A DNA stretch of 11,498 bases, taken from UBA910 sp964369145 (GTDB taxonomy: Bacteria; Patescibacteriota; Minisyncoccia; Phycocordibacterales; DATDWN01). The stretch's first letter is position 1; the number at the start of each line of letters is the position of its first letter. The stretch covers positions 1 through 11,498 of the forward strand of contig CAYJEE010000018.1 in the NCBI GenBank assembly GCA_964369145.1, in the 5' to 3' direction. The translations under genes were made by a program, and so were the position numbers. This document shows, piece by piece, positions 5,588 to 11,498 of the stretch. The notes under the pieces are model-generated. The model saw only the letters and a list, made by a program, of their open reading frames with translations, had not been told where the DNA came from and did not search any database.

Positions 5588-6292
5588 CTAAGGTCTAGGA
5601 ATAATATGTTTAATTTTCTCAAACATGAGCATCAATCCAATAATGCCAATCCAGACAAATCCGAAAATAAGAAACAGATTGCTCTCGCTTTCCTTTATTA
5701 TAAATAAATTAAAGTAAGCATGCAATACGGTGGCAAGGATAACTCCTCCCAAACCAGCTAGGATTTTCACTTTCCATGACTGGTAAAACGCAAATCCAAG
5801 AGAGACACCCACTACTGCTGATGATAAGATGTGTACTAAACTGGCACCAATAAAGCGCAAGTTTCCGGTCACAAAAGTGGTCAGAATATCTCCTTCATGT
5901 AGAGGGTCAAGTAAAAAGAGTGTATTTTCTAGAGAAACAAAACCGAGCGCAACAATAATCATATACATAAGAGCGTCTACAGGCTCATCATCTGATGCAG
6001 CGTGGATACCAACAATCCATGCGGCAGAAAATTTTAACACTTCCTCAATTCCTGCCCATAACGTAAAAAGAGCATGTTGGTTTACTTGCAACGTATCGTA
6101 TACGATACGTTGCAAAGGAAGTGCTAAAAATACAATTGCTTGCCCTGCAAAAAAAGAAATGGTAATAAGGCGAATCGGCTCGGGATGAGTATCCTCACTC
6201 AGCCAAAAGAAAAGCCATATGAGGGCAGGGATGGTGCCGAGAAGCGGTGCGGTGATGTATGGGTGTTGTATAAAGAACGAAAGTATATCCAT
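5588..6292 (-). CDS. PrsW-family intramembrane metalloprotease-like protein
   Basis: A 234-residue polytopic membrane protein with about seven hydrophobic helices. PrsW-type proteins are CAAX-like intramembrane proteases; Bacillus PrsW starts the site-1 cleavage of anti-sigma factor RsiW. The conserved sites are visible: E83-E84 in W-A-G-I-E-E-V-L-K, the following P-V-D-A-L-M-Y motif with G-F-V-S-L-E-N (117-123), H154 in LVHILSSA, and H191 in H-A-Y-F-N. Together these would make the membrane-buried metal site. No RsiW or ECF sigma gene lies in this window, so the substrate is unknown. It starts 8 bp after the valS stop and is followed by hsp20 after 11 bp, an operon-like spacing. The C-terminus is short and basic (EKIKHIIPRP). 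Length is normal for minimal PrsW homologues. Confidence 0.87.
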   Translation of the reverse strand: MDILSFFIQHPYITAPLLGTIPALIWLFFWLSEDTHPEPIRLITISFFAGQAIVFLALPLQRIVYDTLQVNQHALFTLWAGIEEVLKFSAAWIVGIHAASDDEPVDALMYMIIVALGFVSLENTLFLLDPLHEGDILTTFVTGNLRFIGASLVHILSSAVVGVSLGFAFYQSWKVKILAGLGGVILATVLHAYFNLFIIKESESNLFLIFGFVWIGIIGLMLMFEKIKHIIPRP

Positions 6293-6300
6293 AGGTGTTT

Positions 6301-8514
6301 TTATGAACGGAGATATTCATGGGGCCATTTTTCGACAATGAGAAGGTTTGAGTGACCGAGTATGCTCCAGAGCTCTTCTGTAATAAACGGCATGAAGGGG
6401 TGGAGCGCTTTGAGGCTGTGCTCCAGAATATAGTAGAGTATCCATGTACGGGAGTCCTTTTCTGTAGACGTCCCATCTTTTAATATAATTTTACTTTCCT
6501 CAATAATCTGATCAGCAAGACGACCCCATATGTAGTGGTACAGTTTTTCTGCAGCAAGATAAAATTTGTATGCGTCTAGCTCTTGCGTAATAACAGAAAT
6601 AAGTTCATTGAATTCTTCTTGAAGACGGAGGTCTGATTCGGTAAGTACGACGTCTGATTCTGGTTTGTTACCTGCAGTGGTCGTGATAAATCGTGCGATA
6701 TTCCAGAGTTTGTTTGCAAAATGTTTGTACGCTTTAAATTTCTCAAGAGAAATCTTGGTGTCATTTCCTGGGCCAGTACCCACGATAAGAGCCATACGGA
6801 CTGCATCCGCACCGTATTCTTTGATCATATCAACAGGGTCAATGTTATTGCCAAGAGATTTACTAATCTTCTGACCTTTGCTGTCGCGTACAAGTCCATG
6901 GAGATACACTGTTTTAAAAGGAATCTGCCCAGTGAGATATGTAGACATGAGGATCATGCGAGCGACCCAGAAGAAAAGAATGTCGTAGCCTGTTTCCAGT
7001 ACGGTAGTCGGGTGATATGTTGTAAAATCTTTCGTCTTTTCTGGCCAGCCAAGAGTTGAAAAAGTCCATAGGCCAGAAGAAAACCATGTATCAAGAGTGT
7101 CTGGGTCTTGCTCCCAACCATCACCTTCGGGTGCTTCAATACCACAGTGCACTTCTTCTGTGCTTCCTGTTGAGTCTTTTCTATACCATACAGGGATTCG
7201 GTGACCATACCAAATCTGTCTACTGATACACCAGTCACGTAGGTTTGCAATCCAGTGAGTGTAGACTTTTTCGAATCGGTCGGGAAGTATGTCGATATTC
7301 TTTTGATCGACAACTGAGAGCATGAGTTTTTTAAGGGTAGTCAATTCTCCCTTTTTTACAGTTTCCAGAGTATCAAAATCATATGGAAATTCTTTTTGTA
7401 CATCTATAAACCATTGAAGTTTTGGAAGCGGTTCTATAATACCTCCTGTACGCTCTGCAGTCGCCACATTCTGCGTAACTTCTGCTTCAGAGATGAGAAG
7501 ATTATTTTCTGTGAGGTATGTCACTACTAGTTGCCGAGCCTCAGCAACTTTCTTATCTTTCAGTAGGGTAGATTCAACTGACATTTTTGCATACTCGTTG
7601 ATTACGGGCTTCAGTGGTAGGTTGTGTCGCTGTGCGATTTCCCAGTCGATACTACTGTGTGCTGGAGTAACACCGAGAGCTCCTGTACCAAAGGTAGGAT
7701 CCACTGATTCGTCAGCTACTACTTTAATAGAAAGTTTTTCACCACAAAAATCGAGGTCATATGTTTTTCCTATAAACTCTGTATAGCGAGTATCGTGAGG
7801 ATGTACAGCGACCGCTGTATCTCCCACTTTTGTCTCTGGTCGAGTAGTAGCGATCGCAATAGGGAAATCTGAGCTGTATTTAAATGTATACAAAACAGAT
7901 TTTCGCTCCTCATAAACGGTCTCATCATCAGAAATAGTAGTCTGACCTTTTGGGTCCCAGTTGACCACACGGTAACCTCGATAAATCAAACCATTATCAT
8001 ACATTTTTTTAAATGCAGTTTTTACAGCAAAATTTCTTTGTTCATCAAGTGTAAATGCTTCGCGTGACCAGTCTATAGAACACCCCATTTTTTCCATTTG
8101 AGAAATGATCGTGTCATGACTTTCTTGAGCAAATTGGTTTACTCTATTTAAGAATTCTTCTCTTCCTAAATCATGTCTATTTTTACCCTCTTCTTTTTGA
8201 ATCTGCTTTTCTACTTTAGATTGGGTTGCGATTGCAGCATGATCTGTACCAGGAATCCAGACAGTACGAAGTCCTTTCATTCGTGCGAAGCGCACCATGA
8301 TATCTTCAAGTCCAAGCATGTACGCACTACCCATATGAAGCGTACCGGTTACGTTTGGTGGGGGAAGTACTATAGAGAAATGTTGTGCAGATGCATCGGT
8401 GATACCTTTTTCGATACATATGTCTGGGTTAAAAAACCCACTCTCTTTCCAGATAGTGTATATACGATCTTCTACAACCTGAGGGTTATACGGGGATAGT
8501 AGCTTTTCGAGCAT
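6301..8514 (-). CDS. valS: Valyl-tRNA synthetase, short form
   Basis: Class Ia aminoacyl-tRNA synthetase that charges tRNA-Val and edits mischarged Thr. The HIGH signature is H60-M-G-S63 in PPPNVTGTLHMGSAYM, and the KMSKS loop is K549-I-S-K-S553. The CP1 editing domain is present with T-T-R-P-E-T (223-228) and G-T-G-A-L (277-281) followed by D290. ValRS rather than IleRS is shown by the PPPNVTG context, DTWFSSGLW and ETGYDILFFWVARM. The anticodon-binding helical domain follows. At 737 residues it is far shorter than E. coli ValRS (951) and ends right after the anticodon domain (EELWSILGH to EKWPHEYLRS), so the C-terminal coiled-coil arm that contacts the tRNA elbow is absent. Translation has no internal stop or frameshift. 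It is first in the cluster with prsW and hsp20. The ATG at 8514 lies 6 nt after a -10 element. Confidence 0.96.
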   Translation of the reverse strand: MLEKLLSPYNPQVVEDRIYTIWKESGFFNPDICIEKGITDASAQHFSIVLPPPNVTGTLHMGSAYMLGLEDIMVRFARMKGLRTVWIPGTDHAAIATQSKVEKQIQKEEGKNRHDLGREEFLNRVNQFAQESHDTIISQMEKMGCSIDWSREAFTLDEQRNFAVKTAFKKMYDNGLIYRGYRVVNWDPKGQTTISDDETVYEERKSVLYTFKYSSDFPIAIATTRPETKVGDTAVAVHPHDTRYTEFIGKTYDLDFCGEKLSIKVVADESVDPTFGTGALGVTPAHSSIDWEIAQRHNLPLKPVINEYAKMSVESTLLKDKKVAEARQLVVTYLTENNLLISEAEVTQNVATAERTGGIIEPLPKLQWFIDVQKEFPYDFDTLETVKKGELTTLKKLMLSVVDQKNIDILPDRFEKVYTHWIANLRDWCISRQIWYGHRIPVWYRKDSTGSTEEVHCGIEAPEGDGWEQDPDTLDTWFSSGLWTFSTLGWPEKTKDFTTYHPTTVLETGYDILFFWVARMILMSTYLTGQIPFKTVYLHGLVRDSKGQKISKSLGNNIDPVDMIKEYGADAVRMALIVGTGPGNDTKISLEKFKAYKHFANKLWNIARFITTTAGNKPESDVVLTESDLRLQEEFNELISVITQELDAYKFYLAAEKLYHYIWGRLADQIIEESKIILKDGTSTEKDSRTWILYYILEHSLKALHPFMPFITEELWSILGHSNLLIVEKWPHEYLRS

Positions 8515-8520
8515 ACATAG

Positions 8521-8529
8521 AGAATATCA
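8521..8529 (-). promoter_or_regulatory. Extended -10 promoter for valS
   Basis: On the minus strand, TGA (8529-8527) then TATTCT (8526-8521), with only 6 nt before the ATG at 8514. Initiation 6-7 nt downstream would put the start codon at or next to the mRNA 5' end. No T-box leader is present. Confidence 0.45.
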
Positions 8530-8558
8530 TAATAATAAAGCAAATTAAAGGTCTTTTA

Positions 8559-8599
8559 GTGTCTACGGACGTCTCTCAAGGACTTTGTCCTATAGACAC
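8559..8599. repeat. Nested hairpin
   Basis: The outer arms GTGTCTA (8559-8565) and TAGACAC (8593-8599) enclose an inner hairpin AGGAC-TTT-GTCCT (8579-8591). It lies upstream of valS on the minus strand and far upstream of the surface-protein gene. It is not followed by a clear T run, so an operator or RNA structure is as likely as a terminator. Confidence 0.5.
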
Positions 8600-8605
8600 A
8601 GATAA

Positions 8606-8671
8606 ATGTCTTTTATAAGAATTGTGTAAAAAAGTAAGGTATGGAGCTGTAGAAAATATTATAAAAGACAT
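8606..8671. repeat. 13-nt perfect inverted repeat with 40-nt spacer
   Basis: ATGTCTTTTATAA (8606-8618) is exactly complementary to TTATAAAAGACAT (8659-8671). Related words occur nearby: GGTCTTTTA at about 8550-8558 and AAAGGACAT at about 8684-8692. The set therefore looks like several copies of one GTCTTTTA-type site in both orientations. Confidence 0.5.
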
Positions 8672-8750
8672 ATTTTTGTATGTAAAGGACATGACTTAAA
8701 ATATGTTGAAAACAAAGGAGGTTTGACGATAGTGTGTTTTTAGGGTGCTA

Positions 8751-8779
8751 TTGACATGTTTATGAAAAGTGTGTAATCT
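8751..8779 (+). promoter_or_regulatory. Sigma70-type promoter for the large surface protein
   Basis: A perfect -35 TTGACA (8751-8756), a 17-nt spacer and TAATCT (8774-8779). Initiation near 8786 would give a leader of about 50 nt before the ATG at 8836, AT-rich and without a Shine-Dalgarno sequence. It is the best -35/-10 pair in the window and differs from the extended -10 style of the other promoters. Confidence 0.6.
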
Positions 8780-8835
8780 ATGTGGGTCTATTAAAAAACG
8801 AGTTGTTGCAAACTCATAAAAATATTAATAATATT

Positions 8836-11498
8836 ATGCAAAATAACACTACATTTAAATTTTTCCTTAAGACTACGCTGCTCTCGTTGAGCTTTGCGTT
8901 TTTAGCATATGCTTCGTCTGCACAAGCAGAAACTCCTGCAGTACACACAGGTAATGTGCGTATTTGTTCAGTGCTTGCGGACAGTGCACACGTCCTTGCG
9001 TCTGCTGACGCCACTGTTCCTGCTGGAACTTTTTCTCTTTCTCTTGCAACAACAAAAGATTTTACATCTCCTCTTGTAACACATACATTTAACGCACAGG
9101 CATTTGCTCATAATACAACTATTGATGGTGTTGCAATGCATTGTACAGATAAGCTTTCTGTACCTTTTGGACAGTATTACTACAACAGTGTATCAATGAG
9201 TGGTGCTACATGGTCTCCTTCACGGTTCTTCGATAGCGCATCTCCATTTTCAGTTGTCGCTACATCTCTCTATACAAATGGCTTGTTTACTGCTGATGAT
9301 TCTGACGACGTACTGATCAATACTGCAGCAGACGGTCTTGTTGTTGTAGATGCGGTAAATCCAAATCGAACTGTAATTGTCCTTAATACATTTACGCCTG
9401 TCCTTGATGATTTGAGAAAGGATGTAGATTTCTGTTCTGCAGTTGATAATGTGATGACTTATGAAGAATTTGTATCTGCGCGAAATATTGGGGCAGTAAG
9501 TTACTCTATAGACGTAAGTACATCAACTCATAAAGCTACAGCTACGATTGTTAATACTACCGGTTGTGAAATACCTATGAGTTTTTCCGCATATAAAATG
9601 GTTGATGGTTTTCATTTATCAACACAAGAATATTATTCAGGTACACCTGAAATTCAAGCAACTTCGACGACTATTTTAACTATACCTATTCCGGCATGTC
9701 TCACACAAACTGATCTTTGGTTTGGTACTGCACCTCGTACATTGGTGGATAATTATAATTATGGTGATTTGCCGTTACCTGTTGTTGTCGGATGGAAACT
9801 TGCGTATATAACAGGAGTTGATGCTTTTGGTGGTGTACTTGGTCCATATTGTGCACCTCATCATGATACAAACACTCCTCCAACCATCACTCTCATAGGT
9901 GCAAATCCAGCTACTCTTACCGTAGGTCAGACATGGAATGAACCAGGAGCGACCGCAGCTGATCTCGAAGATGGAAATATTACATCAAAAATTGTTATTA
10001 CCGGTACTGTAGGCATTATTCCTGGAACATACACACTTACATATTCCGTAAAGGACACTGAGGGTCTCTCTGCGTCGACAACACGAACAGTGATTGTACT
10101 TCCTGTTGCTGCATGTAATGTAAATGTAAATATGATTTCAAACGGAGGTTTTGAAAATCCAAAACTTTCAATCCCTTGGGGAAGTGTTGCACTTGGAACT
10201 CATGATTTCTTCTGGACATCATTTGACACTGTAGTGTACCCATTTGTTGAAGTACAAGCAGGATACACAGAAGGTTCTGTACAGTGGCTTCCACATACAG
10301 GTACTCAGTATGCAGAAATCGATGGTGGAACAAACCATGATGTGTCTCAGGTGCTTGCTACGATTCCTGGAAACACCTACACACTTTCGTATTGGGCAAG
10401 TCCTCGTCCAAATCTTTCGACGACAACCAATATCATGAATATTTCAGTAAATGGACAGCTCATCGATACATATATCGCTGAAGGTTCAGTGATGACTGAT
10501 TGGTCAAAGCGTTCATATGATTTTATTGCGACAACAACACAAACTCGAGTATCCTTTACTCAAGGACAAAATGTGCATCCAGGTGAAGGTGTATTTCTCG
10601 ATGATGTGTCTGTGGTATGTAACCCTTCAGTTCCTGCAATCAACCACGCTCCAATCATTACTCTCGTAGGTGCAAATCCAATCACTCTTACTACAGGTGG
10701 AACGTTCACAGATCCAGGTGCAACTGCAACTGATCTCGAAGATGGAAATATTACATCAAAAATTGTTATTACTGGTACTGTAGATGTAAATACTCCAGGT
10801 ACATACACACTTACCTATACAGTGACTGATTCAGGTGGACTTTCTGCTTCAACAACACGACAGGTGATTGTGGCTTCTCCAGTTGTGCCTACACGCGCAT
10901 GTGTGATGGTATCTGATGAAACTACATACGTGGGACATATTCCAGCTGTGGCAACATACAATCAAAATTCTGCATGGACAGCATCTATCCCAGGTGCAAC
11001 ATGGATTTGGTCAACATATAAAGTTGTTGATACTGCCACAACTACCACAACTGTCTTTACAAAAACATTTTATGCAACGTCGACACCTACTGGAGCAGCG
11101 CTTTCTATTGCTGCAGATAACTCATATGTCGTAAAGATAAATGGTGTCATCGTCGGCAGTTCATCTGATGAAAATAACTTTAATGTAAGTACACAAGATG
11201 TATACTCTGTTGCCTCTGCGATTACATCAGGTGTTAACATTATGACGATTGAAGTGGTTAACTGGCCATTGCAGGGAGTAACTCCAGAAACAAATCCAGC
11301 GGGTCTTTTGTACAAGCTTGAGTTGTCAGGAAATGGATGTGGTCCGGTAGTTACAAATACTCCTCCAACCATTACTCTCATAGGTGCAAATCCAGCTAAC
11401 CTTACCGTAGGTCAGACATGGAATGAACCAGGAGCGACCGCAGCTGATCTCGAAGATGGAAACATTACATCAAAAATTGTTATTACTGGTACTGTAGA
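8836..11498 (+). CDS. Large secreted multidomain protein with DUF5011 Ig repeats and carbohydrate-binding-like domains, 3' partial
   Basis: An open frame of 887 codons runs from ATG 8836 past the window edge with no stop. A signal peptide is clear: K8-FFLK then a hydrophobic core, ending A-Q-A31 before E32. Residues about 37-340 are beta-rich with scattered Cys (44, 103, 200, 244) and match no family I know. DUF5011-like Ig modules lie at about 346-423, 603-681 and 841 to the edge, each starting P-P/A-x-I-T-L and carrying D-L-E-D-G-N-I-T. Between the first two, residues about 427-595 resemble a DUF642/carbohydrate-binding jelly roll (ISNGGFENP, then DVSQVLATIPGNTYTLSYW, then GVFLDDVSV). Between the second and third, about 689-835 is another lectin-like sandwich (ATWIW, then IAADNSYVVKINGV). 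An adhesin or surface-attached carbohydrate binder is likely; the enzyme or anchor, if any, lies outside the window. Its strong promoter suggests good expression. Confidence 0.88.
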   Translation, partial: MQNNTTFKFFLKTTLLSLSFAFLAYASSAQAETPAVHTGNVRICSVLADSAHVLASADATVPAGTFSLSLATTKDFTSPLVTHTFNAQAFAHNTTIDGVAMHCTDKLSVPFGQYYYNSVSMSGATWSPSRFFDSASPFSVVATSLYTNGLFTADDSDDVLINTAADGLVVVDAVNPNRTVIVLNTFTPVLDDLRKDVDFCSAVDNVMTYEEFVSARNIGAVSYSIDVSTSTHKATATIVNTTGCEIPMSFSAYKMVDGFHLSTQEYYSGTPEIQATSTTILTIPIPACLTQTDLWFGTAPRTLVDNYNYGDLPLPVVVGWKLAYITGVDAFGGVLGPYCAPHHDTNTPPTITLIGANPATLTVGQTWNEPGATAADLEDGNITSKIVITGTVGIIPGTYTLTYSVKDTEGLSASTTRTVIVLPVAACNVNVNMISNGGFENPKLSIPWGSVALGTHDFFWTSFDTVVYPFVEVQAGYTEGSVQWLPHTGTQYAEIDGGTNHDVSQVLATIPGNTYTLSYWASPRPNLSTTTNIMNISVNGQLIDTYIAEGSVMTDWSKRSYDFIATTTQTRVSFTQGQNVHPGEGVFLDDVSVVCNPSVPAINHAPIITLVGANPITLTTGGTFTDPGATATDLEDGNITSKIVITGTVDVNTPGTYTLTYTVTDSGGLSASTTRQVIVASPVVPTRACVMVSDETTYVGHIPAVATYNQNSAWTASIPGATWIWSTYKVVDTATTTTTVFTKTFYATSTPTGAALSIAADNSYVVKINGVIVGSSSDENNFNVSTQDVYSVASAITSGVNIMTIEVVNWPLQGVTPETNPAGLLYKLELSGNGCGPVVTNTPPTITLIGANPANLTVGQTWNEPGATAADLEDGNITSKIVITGTV
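9868..10104 (+). repeat. DUF5011 module, copy 1
   Basis: First Ig-like module of the large surface protein. Its bases 9868-10011 match copy 3 (11353-11496) at 138 of 144 positions by my count, with one amino-acid change (T to N). The segment 9961-10011 is shared almost exactly by all three copies. Confidence 0.85.
10642..10878 (+). repeat. DUF5011 module, copy 2
   Basis: Second Ig-like module, more diverged in its first half (NPITLTTGGTFTDPGATAT) but nearly identical to the other copies over 10732-10782. The core lies 771 bp after copy 1 and 714 bp before copy 3, both multiples of three. Confidence 0.82.
11353..11498 (+). repeat. DUF5011 module, copy 3, cut by window edge
   Basis: Third Ig-like module, almost identical in DNA to copy 1 and 1485 bp from it. 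Most of the differences are silent. The module is truncated by the end of the window. Confidence 0.85.

Larger units (their letters stand above)
8515..8835. other. Divergent intergenic region between valS and the large surface protein
   Basis: About 320 bp with no convincing gene on either strand. It holds the minus-strand valS promoter, two sets of inverted repeats (8559-8599 and 8606-8671), an orphan AAAGGAGGT ribosome-binding-like sequence near 8714-8722 with no sizeable ORF after it, and a sigma70-type promoter at 8751-8779. A small stem GAGTT/AACTC (8800-8804, 8811-8815) lies in the predicted leader. Confidence 0.6.

Noticed and set aside
8515..8600. T-box riboswitch upstream of valS
   Set aside because: The likely transcript start is at or next to the start codon, and no T-box consensus or specifier stem is visible.
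8559..8671. CRISPR-like or insertion-sequence ends
   Set aside because: There are only inverted copies with irregular spacing. No transposase, target duplication or regular direct repeat was found.
8606..8720. Tiny plus-strand frames starting at ATG 8606 and ATG 8703
   Set aside because: Only 7 codons each and no supporting context; both lie upstream of the predicted promoter.
9701..11381. Several minus-strand and alternative-frame open stretches of 60-103 codons
   Set aside because: They lie inside the continuous 887-codon plus-strand frame. Their composition reflects its Thr/Gly/Val-rich repeats.

Overview
The window looks like a piece of a small-genome Patescibacteria (CPR) chromosome, most likely Parcubacteria. 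This is an inference. It rests on a shortened ValRS, several tiny single-span membrane proteins, start codons mostly without Shine-Dalgarno sequences, and secreted proteins that end in Ig-like, peptidoglycan-binding and coiled-coil modules. By eye the DNA is moderately AT-rich, and the standard genetic code works throughout.

Layout. (1) 1-197: the 3' end of lepA (EF-4), overlapped by the GTG start of a 908-residue exported protein (190-2916). That protein has a glycoside-hydrolase-like barrel, a DUF5011-like Ig domain, a peptidoglycan-binding domain and a coiled coil. (2) 2917-3836: a tiny membrane-protein ORF on the minus strand, divergent from a FtsB/DivIC-type septum protein, followed by a glutaredoxin-like protein. 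(3) 3982-4168: tRNA-Arg(CCT) and tRNA-Phe(GAA) converging on one shared bidirectional terminator. (4) 4260-4643: a small zinc-ribbon HNH protein whose promoter sits in a perfect palindrome. (5) 8514 down to 4645 on the minus strand: valS, prsW-like protease and hsp20, tightly spaced, then a small coiled-coil/TM protein after a 143-bp gap. (6) 8515-8835: a regulatory intergenic region with nested inverted repeats and a good sigma70-type promoter. (7) 8836 to the right edge: the first 887 residues of a very large secreted protein with repeated DUF5011 Ig modules alternating with carbohydrate-binding-like domains. It is still open at the edge.

Functionally this is core housekeeping (translation, division, redox, proteostasis) flanked by two large cell-surface or secreted modular proteins. 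The surface proteins are the most accessory-looking content. They would fit attachment to, or digestion of, polysaccharide or cell wall on a partner cell, but that is inference.

The most general signal outside the genes is a recurring extended -10 element (TGN plus a TATACT-like hexamer). In three cases it lies only 6-9 nt before the start codon, which suggests leaderless mRNAs. I do not see a clear defence system, CRISPR array, insertion sequence or prophage.
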